Shown one piece after another: positions 11,444 to 23,039 of a stretch of 64,000 nt of DNA. The stretch is taken from assembly GCA_030490835.1 (NCBI GenBank), contig CM059977.1, positions 35,609,676 through 35,673,675 of the forward strand. Direction: 5' to 3'. The notes beneath the pieces were generated by a model. The model was not told the DNA's origin. It searched no databases and saw nothing but the letters and a program-made list of their open reading frames with translations. The first letter of the stretch is position 1, and each line of letters opens with the position of its first letter. This DNA comes from Annona cherimola. Its lineage: Eukaryota; Streptophyta; Magnoliopsida; Magnoliales; Annonaceae. The translations under genes were made by a program, and so were the position numbers.

Positions 11444-12394
11444 GAAGTTTTGCTTTTAATAAATTAAATTATCCCAATCAATTCAATCAAATCTGATTTC
11501 CTTTTGATGTCAAAAAAGAAAAAAAATCTGATTTCCTTTTGATGCTAAGAAAGAAAAGACTGCTGATTGGTATCTTTGTGGAGCTTTCGATACAAATTCT
11601 TGTCATCTTAATGTGTGAAGACGATTTTTCCTTTTTGTCTTTTTAGTTGGTTAGGTTTTGTTTTTGATTCAAAATTTTCCATAGTCGAAAGTCTCCCATG
11701 GTGACTTAGCATTGCCGTTTCCATTTTTTTTTTTGGTAACTGACAAATATTGAGAAACAAAAGTGATTACTGCCAATTGAGCTTTGGGTAATTAGAATTA
11801 CTAGAATTGCAAAGTGCTTTGATTATTAGAATTGATACAACTCCATAAACTTCTAACACACATCATAGTAGAACTGATAGAATTTTCTATCTTCAAAAGT
11901 CATAAAACTTGTTTATATATTAAATATGAGTTTTATAAAAATAACAAGAAAAATTAAAAAGATATTTTGATTAGTCTAAAATGATTATGCCCTTTATATA
12001 GAATACCATAAGAAATCTTTGATTTTAGAATAATGATCTTTTATGGTTGGTAGTGAACAACGATTGTTTTCGACCGCTGTTCACGACTGTCTAATCTCAT
12101 TCAATCATGCAGTGGAAATTTCAGCCGTTGGATAAAAGTATTTAGATTCACTGTGATTAGTGTTGGAAATTTTGCTCGTAGGTCCTTATTAGACCTGCCA
12201 GCCACGATAGCATGTGAGGTCCTCTCTCTTTCTCCCTCTCTTGCTATGTTTTCCCCTTCGCATTAGAGATAAGTTTGATATTGACCTCTAATTTCATGGC
12301 TTTGATGACCCTCTTCCTCCTCACCGAGCAGCTTCTCTCACACCAAAATAGCCTGTTGCCAGCTTCTGGAGGCATAAAGTCATGCATAGTGGAG
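11444..12394. other. No gene recognised
   Basis: AT-rich sequence with a short direct repeat of GATTTCCTTTTGATG (about 11489 and 11530) just after the F-box pseudogene. A minus-strand open frame at 12321-12506 overlaps the next element and has no family features. Confidence 0.5.
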
Positions 12395-13122
12395 TAGGAG
12401 TATTAATGGTCATAGTCAACCCGTTAATCCGCTCATCTAACCCATTTACGAATGAGTTTGACTGTGATTTTTGAATAAATGATTTATAATCAGTCAACTT
12501 GTTCAACCATTTAATTAATAAAATAGATTATGGTTGAAATTTTATAACCCATCAACTTGTTTAGTAACTCATATGACCTATTTAACCTATTTATCTTGTT
12601 TAACTCATTAAAATTATATATATATAAATATAAACCCTTAATTATTTTCCTTAGCTAAGTTTTCCTCATGTTATCTAATTTTTATTTTTCTATTATTGCC
12701 CTAATTCCATTTTTTCATTAGTCCTATTTTCATTTCTCCTATGTCGAAAATATTTTCTCGCCTTTCCCTGTAAAATTATCATATGTCAGATCTAGGTTTT
12801 CCTCCTGGTACCTAATTTTTATTTTTCTATTGTTGTCCTAATTCTGTTTTTTTGTTACTGTCTTATTTTTATTTCCTTTGTGCTGAAAGCATTCTCTTGC
12901 TTCTCCCTATGTGATCATCGTATGTAAGAGTATAGACTTTCAAGTTATTTGCTATACAACCTGTTAACAACTAAATAATCCATTTTTTTTAATGAGTTGT
13001 AAATAGACTAGAGTTTAGATTTTTTAAATAAATTAATAAATGAATTAAAATTAAGATATTTTAAATAGATTAGGATTAGAAGTAGGCTCCATCCCGATCA
13101 ACTTAATTTATTAACACCCCGG
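12395..13122. mobile_element. Possible hAT-like non-autonomous element
   Basis: The ends TAGGAGTATTAAT and the reverse complement of ATTAACACCCCGG are imperfect inverted repeats. They are flanked by TAGTGGAG (12387-12394) and TAATGGAA (13123-13130), an 8-bp duplication with two transition differences. The interior is AT-rich and non-coding. A related remnant with GGGTGTTAAC lies at about 56137-56330. The boundaries are tentative. Confidence 0.45.
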
Positions 13123-13146
13123 TAATGGAAGGCACTTGTTCTTTGT

Positions 13147-13437
13147 TTAGCCAGAGATTTTGATGGCTTTAATGTCCGCCTTCTTCACCTCTTCCTTATG
13201 CTCCATCACCATCAACACTTCATTCTCCATCGCTGCCTTCACTCCCTCTACCTTTGCATTCTTCGGCAGCCAAAGCACCACTAGAATTTTCCACTTGAAC
13301 TCTCCACCTTGCGCGACCTGTCATTCTCCTCCTCCCTCCTTCGCTAGACGCTGATTTGAAGCACTCTTTCATCTTCCTCCTCCACCTTCTCCTTTTTCAG
13401 CTCAGGAAAATTGACCTTGAAGACGTGGGCTTCTGGA
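13147..13437 (-). pseudogene. Class I small heat-shock protein (HSP20) pseudogene fragment
   Basis: On the minus strand, from high to low coordinate, the reading gives KETPEAHVFKVNFPELKK, then RVLQIS, a stop, [16 protein letters not shown], and in a shifted frame [19 protein letters not shown], ending [15 protein letters not shown] and TAA at 13147-13149. This matches the alpha-crystallin domain and C-terminus of plant cytosolic class I sHSPs, ATP-independent chaperones. The N-terminal arm is missing or unrecognisable. One stop and one frameshift make it a pseudogene. It lies tail to head with the aquaporin fragment that follows. Confidence 0.85.
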
Positions 13438-13514
13438 GTCTCCTTTCACATTTTGGGAAACAGAGACCCATTATAGGAGTCACCAAAAAACCCATGTTTC
13501 TGACACGCATTTGG

Positions 13515-13870
13515 ATTACCTACTGCAGAAAATGGACACTTTCAGGCTCTTGGCACACATGGGCATCTGGAATGCTCTGGCGTTCGAGGTCATGGTGATG
13601 TTTGGGCTTGTGTAGATCGTCATGTGATGGCCTTGGACCTGAAGAAGGGGAGCATGGGCACAATTGTGCCACTGGCCATCGGCTTCATCGTGGGGGCGAG
13701 CATCTTGGTGGGTGGGGCTTCAATGGTGCTTCCATGGACCCGATGGTGAGCTGGAATTGGTGAGTTAGGCATGGGAGAACTACTAGTTCTATTGGGTGGG
13801 TCTCTTGATTGGAGCCGCCATGACTGCCCTCATCTCTAATCTCTTCTTCGTCCAAGAAAAAAACCCATGA
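13515..13870 (+). pseudogene. Tonoplast intrinsic aquaporin (TIP) pseudogene fragment
   Basis: The + strand frames give [17 protein letters not shown], then a stop and frameshift, [20 protein letters not shown] and ILVGG, then (after a one-base loss) [13 protein letters not shown], then WVGLLIGAAMTALISNLFF before a TGA at 13868-13870. This order matches TM4, TM5, loop E and TM6 of plant TIPs, vacuolar membrane water channels. The second NPA motif reads DPM, so the pore signature is lost. At least two stops/frameshifts and the missing first half make it non-functional. The subgroup (TIP1 or TIP3) is a guess. Confidence 0.8.
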
Positions 13871-14002
13871 GCTTAGATGGTATTGAGGAAAGTTTCCAAA
13901 TTTCACGGAAGAGAAAGAAGAGGAAGCAACAGGGAGTAGAGGTTGGGAGAGAGCCAGTCTGCTTTATTTTTGTTCCATTACAGATGAGAGAGAGGGAAAC
14001 AG

Positions 14003-14126
14003 TGGGAGAGAGGAGGGCAAAAGTGGGGAGGGAGGAGGCAAGAAGACGAGAGGGAGAGAGACAGAGGGAGAGAGGAGGGCAAAAGTGGGGAGGGAGGAGG
14101 GAAGAAGACGAGAGGGAGAGAGACAG
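14003..14126. repeat. Minisatellite, 62-bp unit, two copies
   Basis: A purine-rich unit containing GAGGGCAAAAGTGGGGAGGG recurs 62 bp apart (for example at 14011 and 14073) within a GA-rich tract. Open frames on both strands here (RER / SLSLS repeats) are low-complexity artefacts. Confidence 0.75.
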
Positions 14127-14204
14127 AGGGAGAGAGGAGCAGCAGCTACCTAGTAACGTGACCGGAGCTGCAGTGGGTTGGGAGATCGGCCGGCAATTCT
14201 CTTG

Positions 14205-14207
<3 letters not shown>

Positions 14208-14238
<31 letters not shown>
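14208..14238. repeat. (GA)n microsatellite
   Basis: About 15 uninterrupted GA units. Confidence 0.95.
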
Positions 14239-14241
<3 letters not shown>

Positions 14242-14692
14242 GTGAGAGAGTAGTTGGAGCCTACATGCAAAAACTTGGGTCTAACAGGGGCATGTATGCA
14301 AAACTCTTTAGCAATAATTGTAGCTTCTTCAGCAACTTTTCAAATCACGACCAAACAGTTGATAAATCATTCATGTTCTTGAATAGGATCTAACGACATA
14401 GAAATGTGGTCAAAGATATAGGTCTTTTGCGACCAGATTGAATGATACACAAATGTGGCCTTAGATAAAGTTCTTTTGCGACTGGATAGAACGACACACA
14501 GACTTGATCAAAGACAGAGGCCTTTTGCAACTAGATGAAACGTCACACCAATGCACCAGTCACAAAAGATCAAAGCTCTTGATTTTATTTCCTTGGTCAT
14601 AATTGCTCCTAAACAGGCTATGTAGGTTTACAGGTCTTTAGGTCTTGGAGATCGGTTACAGTATCCATGGGTCGAACAATTTAAGTCCAAGG

Positions 14693-15045
14693 CCAACCAT
14701 TTGGAAAACCAGGTTTAGTCATTAGACTCATGCCTTTAAGGTGAGAGATTAATTTCTAGCTTGCACCAATGGAAAATGTTTTGATTTTTGTTTAGTGCAA
14801 TCAAGGAGTTGGTGGGTCATCTTGGTCGACAATCAATCCATCCAGTCAATTATTCTCCTGGCAAAATAGAATTAATATACAATTCTGTCCTTAACATCTT
14901 AGATCCTATCGTTGTCTGCTATATATTTCTACGCCATTTTCTTGTGTTAATGAACAAATATTGAATAAACGTACGATTGTAAACAATCAAGTGGGACAAG
15001 TATGCTTTGTTTTTTACTGAAGTCTAAGCAGTCCAACAATGATTT
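14693..15045. repeat. Dispersed non-coding duplication, copy 1
   Basis: Aligns in the same orientation with 19607-19982 over about 350 bp, for example the shared string AAAATAGAATTAATATAC and the ending CTTTGTTTTTTACTGAAGTC. No coding signal. It could be a duplicated promoter or intron, or an unclassified repeat. The rest of 14400-15645 shows nothing recognisable. Confidence 0.7.
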
Positions 15046-15650
15046 TTATCTTGATATTCACATATACTGTTTGTCATTAGGAGCTACGTGACGATGGTTT
15101 CAATTAGGTTTTGGTATAAATAGCACATGTGGATTTCTATCTTAACCAATTTTATATCATATAGATCTCATGATCTAACCAATTTTGATTTCATAATAAT
15201 ATAAAGAGAAGAATTAGCTCAAATTGTTGTTGATGGCAATAGATCCTTTAATTGTTTAGTCAACTTGGTGAACGTAATGATCAAAGCTAGTTAGTGATTG
15301 TAAAGTCCTTGAATAAAGAAATTAGGATATATCTAGTCATGTGTTATGGATCTAATGGTATGAAATCCTAATCATCCAACCAATCCTTCAAACACAAAAT
15401 TTTGGGCTGAATTTGATTACCGCAGATCTAGAATGTTGTATTCCCGAATATTCTTAAAAATGTAAATGTATATGTTCAACTAAGGATACTTCAGAAGAAA
15501 AGGAATTATGCTAAAATGTGTGTTGGATGCATGAAGGATTTATTCCTTCGCCAAAAATAGGACATGTTTGCACAACGAATAACTCTGATTTGTTCATTCG
15601 ATAAGTTATCGAATACATTAGATGCCTAAGCTCAAGAATTAGGTTCTTGT

Positions 15651-17275
15651 TGTTGGTCCCGAGTTAACGACAATTACCCAAGAGGGGAGGGGTGAATTGG
15701 GTATTTAAAATTTTCAACTTAAACAGAAACTTTTCCCCGGATTAATTTAGTCCCCTTTATGAAGAAACAAAGTGGAAAACAATATAGTGTAGAGAGCAGA
15801 AATAAAAATCAACAAGCAAGGTTTTTATAGTGGTTCGGGCAACCTCCCTACTCCACTCTTCCAAGCTCACACCTCTTGTGACTTGGATTCCACTATTATA
15901 TTTCACAAATACAACTAGAGCCACTGCTCTCTTCTAGATTCCAGCTCTATGGGGCATCAACAATTCACAGCACAAGTAGGTGACGAGTTCCACTCCAGTC
16001 ACACACTACTTTGCTTACACTTGATCTTAGTTATCCAAACTAAATCAAGTTCAATACAACAAGTAAAAGTAAAAGAAGGTTTCTACACGTTACTATTGTG
16101 TAGAGACAGATTTGGCGCAGAGAAGAACTTGTACAACAGTGTTGATGATTCAATAAGAAGCTCTTACCAGTTTGAACTCGGAGTTCTTCTTCTTTATGAT
16201 GACTTGATCACTTAATGCTCTTGAAGATGGGAGTTATGCACACTTAATGAATTCTCAGCTACCCTCCTCGTTCATATTGAATGCCTTTTATAATTATGGA
16301 GGGAATCCGAACGTTTGGAGGTAGGTGACGCGCATTTAATGCGCCAATGTTCGAAAATTTTTCGACCGTTGCGACCCAAGTCGCAAGTGGAGTCGACTTC
16401 AGGTGCGACTTCACTTAAGTCGCAGATGGAATCGACTTCGGGTGCGACTTCACCTGTCCGCAGCTTTTTCAAGTTCCGTTCTGGGTCGACTTGGTCCTCG
16501 ACTTGACCCAAGTCGCGGGTGAAGTCGACTTCGGGTACGACTTCACTCCTTCAGCTTGCTAGTTGAACTTGAAGTTCTTGGAATTCCTTGCTTGCTTGAA
16601 TCTCTTCATGTTTGGTTGTTCTTCCTTTGATTATACTTAAGATTCTTTAATTCTTCTATCTTAAAGCACATTTGACTCCATGTCTTTGAGAGAGGTCCAA
16701 ATGTATAATTTCGATTCTCCATGAAAATATGCAACTTTGCTTGCTCTGGACTTCATTTGATTGTTTGAGTTATCTTGATCTTCATCTCCATTCAAATCTT
16801 TTATTTCAGCAATTGCCGCACTGAAGTTGAAGCTGGAGTCGACTTGGTTTGCGACTTCACTCAAGTCGCAAGCGGAGTCGACTTGCGATGCGACTTCGGC
16901 AGTTCTCGTTCTTGATTTCAACTCTGGAAGAAAATGACGTTTCGAAGTCGATGCTGGAGTCGACTTGGTCTGCGACTTCACCCAAGTCGCAAGCGGAGTC
17001 GACTTGGGATGCGACTTCGGCACCTCTCATTCTCGATTTCAACTCTGGAAGGAAATGACTTCTTGAAGTCGCTTCTTGAGTCGACTTGGGGATCGACTTG
17101 GCCTAAGTCGAAGCCTGAGTCGACTTGGAAATCGACTTGACTTGTCATGCTTCATTTTCTTCACTTATATATCCTTTAATCATTTCCTCAAACACGTTAG
17201 TAACCAAAACTTACTCAAATTGATTTGTTAATCATCAAAACATAGACTTGGCTTATTTTCCACATGTTTCCAACA
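15651..17275. mobile_element. LTR-like element (solo LTR?) with AGTCGACTT array
   Basis: The 1625-bp unit starts TGTTGGTCCC and ends GTTTCCAACA, inverted TGTTGG/CCAACA ends. It is flanked by a perfect 5-bp duplication CTTGT (15646-15650, 17276-17280), as for an LTR retrotransposon. No pol or gag is present, so a solo LTR or a non-autonomous element is most likely. The part 16370-17140 has about ten GAGTCGACTT-like motifs alternating with TGCGACTTC / AAGTCGCA. A second copy lies at 56558-58123. Confidence 0.7.
16370..17140. repeat. AGTCGACTT / GCGACTTC palindromic repeat array
   Basis: The core AAGTCGACTT (containing the SalI palindrome) and its partners GCGACTTC and AAGTCGCA recur irregularly every 20-60 bp. 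They leave open frames on both strands with repeated VDS/VEST peptides. These frames are by-products of the repeat, not evidence of a protein. Confidence 0.8.
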
Positions 17276-17911
17276 CTTGTGTCTGGGATTATAGAAATTT
17301 ACCATTAACTTGCACTAGAGATGATGACAACGAATTATTTATAATTAATTATGCAAGATTAACCAACTGGGCAGTTGGTTCCGGGCATTGGCAAGGAAAG
17401 AATGCCACCCAAAATAAGGTAGCTGTGTGTGAGTTTATCTCCCTTAATTTAAAATTTTTCTACTTTAGGGGTCTTTATAGATTTCCTCCCGGGTGTTGGG
17501 GTTTTCAAAAAAAATTCTTTTCATAATGTAAGGGTTATAAATGTGCCTAATTATAATATCGATTGTTGTGACGTATAAGTACCAATAAAAAATTATACAA
17601 GATTAACTTATTTCACACATTTAAGTGTATATGAGCATAGAGGATACTAGTTAATCCCTTTCATTTTACTTATTGGTTATATTTAACTATGACATCTTGG
17701 CTGATCAATGAAAATAAAGAGAAACTTAATAAAATGCATCAACTGGACATCATGTTTAGATGAGAAGGCTTGACCAACCATTTTATTAGGTTAAGCAAAT
17801 AATTAATTACCAGAAGTTTGAACTATCATTATTAGGTTAAAGAAATCATGAGATTCAAACATTTACAAGAAAGTAAATATATCTAGCAATGTCAAGCAAA
17901 CATATATAGTG

Positions 17912-18193
17912 GGATTCCGGTTCAATGCACCCGGGCGCATTGAGCCTCAATGCACTTGGATGTACTTCACTCATTTTTAATTTTTTCTAAAATTTTTTTA
18001 CATAACTATGAATCTAAGTGTATTTAATATATGTACAAATTTTTACCATTTTTGAAAATTTTAAATAATTTTTTTATATTTTTAAAAATCAGAGACATTT
18101 TTAGTAATTTAAGTTAAATACACTTAGATTAACAATTTCGTAAAAAATTCAAAAAAATAAAAAATAGGTGAAGTACACGTTGAACCGGGTTCC
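17912..18193. mobile_element. Foldback MITE (9-bp TSD)
   Basis: The 282-bp element GGATTCCGGTTC...GAACCGGGTTCC is flanked by a perfect TATATAGTG (17903-17911, 18194-18202). The interior is an A/T hairpin with the family motifs TTTTTACCATTTTT and AGTAATTT. Same family as 3124-3503 and 45139-45545. Confidence 0.85.
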
Positions 18194-18202
18194 TATATAG
18201 TG

Positions 18203-18659
18203 TAGGAAGTAAAATACGTATAAGAGTTTTATTAGTTGTCAATGATGATTTGATTTTACTTGATTTATATGTCCTATAGTTCAAGTGGATCAGTGGTAGG
18301 TCCTAATTATCTAAATCCATTTCAATTTGACCGATGCAAGTAATTACAAGAGGTGCTTATTATGATATGACAGGTACTGATTGCCTAAGTTCTATTTTTC
18401 GTAATCCAATCTTATTTTGATTACAAAACATTCGTTGTATATTAGCCTATAAATAATTAAGTGCAATGTAATGGATCATTTCCGAGCACCAAAAATCACA
18501 AATCGCGGGTCAAATTTTTGCTTTCGATTTCTCTTAGCTCACGTGAGCTGTTTGATGAAAATAATGGTGCACTGATTATGGAAAGAAGTAAATAAATTGC
18601 CTTAATCTTTGATTAGATGGGCCATCAAGAATTAGAATTCCCCGATAAATGTTCAGCCT
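18203..18659. other. No gene recognised
   Basis: AT-rich intergenic DNA without motifs I can assign. Confidence 0.4.
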
Positions 18660-18805
18660 TTTTCAACCATTGCTTCCAACAACCAAACGGGAGACTACTG
18701 CTCCAACACACATTTCTGGCCGAAATGGGATTCGAACTCACGACCCACAGCACAACCCCGATTCTTTGGCAGCTACGCTTACCAACCGAGCACGACTCGG
18801 TTGGT
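18660..18805 (-). mobile_element. SINE, truncated copy
   Basis: On the minus strand it starts ACCAACCGAGTCGTGCTCGG, with a box-B-like GAGTTCGAATCC and the family block GTCTCCCGTTTGGTTGTTGG. This is the same head as the SINE at 1230-1526. The 3' half and A-tail are missing. Confidence 0.75.
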
Positions 18806-19279
18806 GCTGTTAGATGATGCTTGAGCGGTGCTCCAATCACTTGAGGGTATGCATGAGGTTAGGGGCATTGCCTTGGATGGCCTTATTGATCTTTGGATGG
18901 GCTTGAAGTAAGAAAATTGCAAAATAAAATCGAGCATAGTGGAAAATATGAAATTTCTATTTCTCAAAACTTTTGTTAGAAATTTTTTCTTGCAAAAATT
19001 GTGCCGAAATGGGATGAAATTTGACATATTCATAGAAGAAATTGGGCTTGATTTAGGGGTACTTATGGTTTTTTCAATTCGGGGCTAAAATAATTATACA
19101 ATACAATGCGCACAACAGTTGACAGTCGCCAACGTGCGTGTCACGCGCTGAGTCCTAGTGCCAAGTGTGGTTGGCAGTTGACTTCAGCTCCTGCTTCAAT
19201 CCGTAGTGCACATGTAATTTCTGCCAAAAACATAGTAGGGGTGATCCCATCTTGTCGCATGTGACCCCCTGCGTCTGGC

Positions 19280-19580
19280 CATGGGTACTCCTTATTCTTT
19301 TTTTTGATTTTTTTTATAAACATATAAAGTTAGGTGTATTTAATGTAAAAACTAAAATTTTCCATTTTTGGATGCTTTATATTTTTTTATTTTTAAACGT
19401 AGTGGCATTTCCGTAATTTTTTGTCTCAAAAAATTATGAAAATGCCATTATGTTTAAAAATAAAAATAGTTAAAAGCATTTAAAAATAGTGAATCTTGAA
19501 CTATAGATAATACAAACTTAGATTAATAATTTTATTAAGAATTTTTCAAAAAATAAAAAAATAGATATTATAACTGGTCG
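19280..19580. repeat. Foldback MITE, diverged
   Basis: Inverted A/T arms centred near 19425 carry AGTGGCATTT and its complement AAATGCCATT, as in the foldback family. The terminal repeats and target duplication are not clear. Between this and 18806 no gene is seen. Confidence 0.5.
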
Positions 19581-19606
19581 TGGACGGCGGATGATCACAT
19601 CTCTAG

Positions 19607-19982
19607 GTTAAAAGGGTTGGAAAACTAGGTTGAAGGGTCATTCGATTCATGCCTTTGGCTGCATCAAAAAATTAAGGTGAGAGATTAATTCCTAGCCTGC
19701 AGAAATGACTTATGTCTTGATTTTTGTTTATTGTAATCAAGGAGTTGATGGGTCAACTTCTTGAGCAAGGATCAATCAATCCAGTCAATTATTCAGCCGG
19801 CAAAAATAGAATTAATATACGATCCTGTCCTTAACATCTTCGATCCTATCGTTGCCAGCTATTTCCACACCATTTCCTTATGTTAATAAACAAATATTGA
19901 GCAAGTGTATGATTGTAAACAATTAATAAGTGGGGCAGGTACGCTTTGTTTTTTTTTACTGAAGTCTAGGCAGTTCAACAAC
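19607..19982. repeat. Dispersed non-coding duplication, copy 2
   Basis: Direct-orientation partner of 14693-15045, with small indels. Unknown function. The following stretch to 21030 is AT-rich and holds another internal near-duplication (ATTGAATTAACATTAAAAGC near 20427 and its variant near 20840), but no gene. Confidence 0.65.
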
Positions 19983-21033
19983 ATTTTTTTTTTAAATCTT
20001 AGAGCCTTAGAAAAATTATGCCGATTGATTTTCCATTTAGGTGACTTCGTCATCTGGTAAAATTATTATTATTTTTTACTATTTTTCATGTGTGGAGAGT
20101 GTGAAATAGGTGAATTTGTAAAAATATATATATATACATACAAAAATAATAAAATTTCATACTGAATTAAATACATATGGACTCAAATAAATCAAAAGTA
20201 AAATATAAAAGAATGAGGTTATTTTTTATCAAAAAAACACGTGGTTATTACTTAGCTAATTAATAATTAACAATTGATGTACAGTATCACTATCTATGTA
20301 TAATATCTAAAAGTTTTTAATATACGTAATGTTTGGAATATAAATAAATACGATAAAGGCTTTAAGTTGAAAAATATTTTAAAATACGAATGAGGCGTCA
20401 CGCATTGTCCATGATTAAAAAAAAAATTGAATTAACATTAAAAGCATACGCCAAATCAAACCTTGGAAAAATGAATTTTCAATGATTCAATACATGGACT
20501 ACATGGATATGTCCATACAGTTCCTCGGTTTTTTATTTAATTTCTTCAATAATCCAAACCATTAATTTTGCTTTAATACCAATTGTTTTTTCATGTTATC
20601 AAAACTCACTTTTATTCAAAACATATTTTATGAAAAATTATCATCTCTCAACAGCAAATATATAACTATTAATTTTTTCAAAAATATATAGTATTTAATA
20701 TAAAAATTTTTAAATACATATAATTTTTTGATCATAAATAAATGCATATGACTAAACGTAATGAATAATTTAGATTTAAAAAAATATCTCAACAGACAAA
20801 AACAAAGTGTGCATGGATGCGTCATTGCCTATGATAAAAATTGAATTGAATTATCATAAAAAGCTTATGCCAAATCAACCTTAGAAAAATAAATTTTCAA
20901 TTTCATATGAAGGATTAGTGCTGAGTCCAACCATGATTAATCAAATATTTAATAGATAATAATGAAAATATAATTAAATAATTCTATAAAGAATATGCTA
21001 AACCAAACTTTGGAAAAATAAAATTTGGGTTTT

Positions 21034-22141
21034 TTTAAATATAACCACTATGCTTGACATTAACCCTAAATATATCTTCAACATTTTCAAAGTCTCAAAT
21101 ATAATTATTATATTAACATTTAATTTCAAAAATACTCATTTTTAGTGGTGTAACTCGGGTCGGTTCGGTTTGGGTATCCATACCCTATTTCTAAAAAGCC
21201 TACCCTATCCTACCCACTTATAGGATCGGTGCCTACTATACCCTACCCTGCTAATTACCTATAGGGTCGGTTCTGGTTGCGGTTCCAAATCGTTTCCTAC
21301 AATAACCAATGATGATATGTGAAAAAAATATTTTTTTTGTTATTTTAAATAATATAAAGCAATACTCATTTACATTTTAAACTTTACAGTTTACAATTAA
21401 TTTCATTTTCTTGTCATTTGCATCTATTTTTACATTCTTTGTAGCCTCATTATTCATATTAATAATTACATTAACATCATTACTCACATTCATATTATGA
21501 TCATCCATCATTACAAATACAAAATCTATACAAAAATCAAACCAACAATAATTAATTGGTGAATGGGGGATAAAAACTATTATGTATTTATTTATATAAA
21601 CATACTTATAGTTATTTACTATTAGGATACCCATGTAGGTACCCATCTGGGTTTGTTCCCGGTACCCAGTGTGTATACCCTACCCTTATCTTATTTAGGG
21701 GTTTGGGTATGATTTCTACCATACTCGTACCCATAGGTAAAATTTTCTACCGTACATACTCAATTTAGGGTCGGGTCAGTAGGTACTTATGGGTATGCTA
21801 TCCAAGTTGCACATCTACTCATTTTATAATAGACCATTAGGTAAATTGATAGTGGTCTGATTAAATGCTAATTAAGTTGTAGTAAATACCCAAAATACCT
21901 TTGTTATAAAATAATATAAGATGAAATGAAATGGAAAGTGAACAAAATTAGAGCTATTAAGTTACGACGTTAAATTCTTTCAATCTGACCTTGAATTTGA
22001 TGTGCGTGTGTTAGTAATTTTACATATTAGTTGATAGCGTTTACTCACATTTGCCATGGAATGAAACATTTTTTAGATGAAATGCAAGTATAATGGATAC
22101 ATTTGAGACTTTGGAAAGGTTACATGTATATTTGGAATTAT
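21034..22141. mobile_element. Foldback MITE split by a hAT MITE
   Basis: The left arm (ATATAACCACTATGCTTGAC..., to 21139) is complementary to the right arm at about 22085-22141 (...ACTTTGGAAAGGTTACATG). Removing the hAT element 21140-21817 restores a single inverted-repeat unit. A second unit of the same family follows at 22143-22590. No coding content. Confidence 0.5.
21140..21817. mobile_element. hAT MITE, TAGGGGTGCAAC family
   Basis: The ends TAGTGGTGTAAC and GTTGCACATCTA are inverted repeats. The flanks are a perfect 8-bp CTCATTTT (21132-21139, 21818-21825), the hAT signature. The interior repeats TACCCTA and GGGTCGG motifs and has no transposase. Relatives: 25378-28400, 39491-40348, 59567-60149. 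Confidence 0.85.
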
Positions 22142-22142
22142 G

Positions 22143-22590
22143 CTTTCCCCATATATATTCACAACATTTGACCTTAATTCCAAATATATCTACTACATTT
22201 TCAAAATCTCAGATATACCCACTATGTTTGAAGTTACTCACAAAAATACCCATTCTATTAAAAACCCTTATTAATTTTTTGTAAATGCCCAAAATACTCG
22301 TATTATAAAACAATGACAAATGAAATAAAATAGAAAGAAACTAAAATTAGGACTCTCCAAACTTAGTGTTCATGTATAATTAGGGAACTAGTGAGTTACG
22401 ACATTCAAATTTTTAATTTTGTTCAAAATCTTATGGGTATATTAGTAATTGCAAATATTAACTACAACATTGACTCATGGATTGAGTGTTTTTAGAATTA
22501 ACTACAAAGATAATAAGTATATCTAGGATTTCGAAAATGTAATGGGTATATTTGGGATTAACATCAAACGTAACGAGTATATTTGAAAAA
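22143..22590. repeat. Foldback MITE (second unit)
   Basis: Starts about CCCCATATATATTCACAACA and ends near GTAACGAGTATATTTG, with arms complementary to each other and to the preceding unit. No gene. Confidence 0.5.
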
Positions 22591-22802
22591 AGATCCTGTT
22601 CAGGTGCACTGGGTGCATTTAGCTTTGATGTAAAAATTACTAAAAATACCATTAATTTTTAAAAATATAAAAATGAAAAAAAAAATGATACGCACGTTAA
22701 ATACATTTAAATTAACAGTTTTATAAAAAAAGTTTTAAAAAATGAGTTAAATACACCCAGTTGCACTGAAGCTAAGTGCACTTAGGTGCATTTAATAATG
22801 AC
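22590..22802. repeat. Foldback-family MITE, short
   Basis: Ends with CAGGTGCACTGGGTGCATTT and CACTTAGGTGCATTT. The inner arm has GTTAAATACATTTAAATTAACA, as in the family at 31435-31790. Target duplication not resolved. Confidence 0.5.
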
Positions 22803-22948
22803 TCTCTGAGAAAAGCCCCTGGAGTTATGATCAAACTTAAAAGGTATATACTTGGTAAAAGGCTATAAAATTTCAGTTTCATAGCTGGAATCAGTGTTGA
22901 GACCAACCAAGCCTAATTGGGCCTACTTTATTTGCACGCCTATTTCAT

Positions 22949-22956
22949 CTATAAAG
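22949..22956 (+). promoter_or_regulatory. TATA box candidate of the GDSL gene
   Basis: CTATAAAG lies 84 bp before the ATG at 23040. Transcription would start about 30 bp downstream, giving a 5' leader of roughly 55 nt. The call rests on position and consensus only. Confidence 0.5.
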
Positions 22957-23039
22957 CGTCTCCCAAATCCCATTTCAGCCATCCCAACAAAAAAGTCATT
23001 CCCAAATCCCAACAATATTCACTTTGAATTTTTTCTGAA

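Noticed and set aside
13836..14270. Long open frames on both strands in the GA-rich tract
   Set aside because: Low-complexity RE/SL repeats caused by (GA)n and a 62-bp minisatellite. No domain, no splice or start context.
16270..17140. Overlapping open frames on both strands rich in VDS/VEST repeats
   Set aside because: They are produced by the AGTCGACTT repeat array inside an LTR-like element, and the same happens in the second copy, where the frames are broken.
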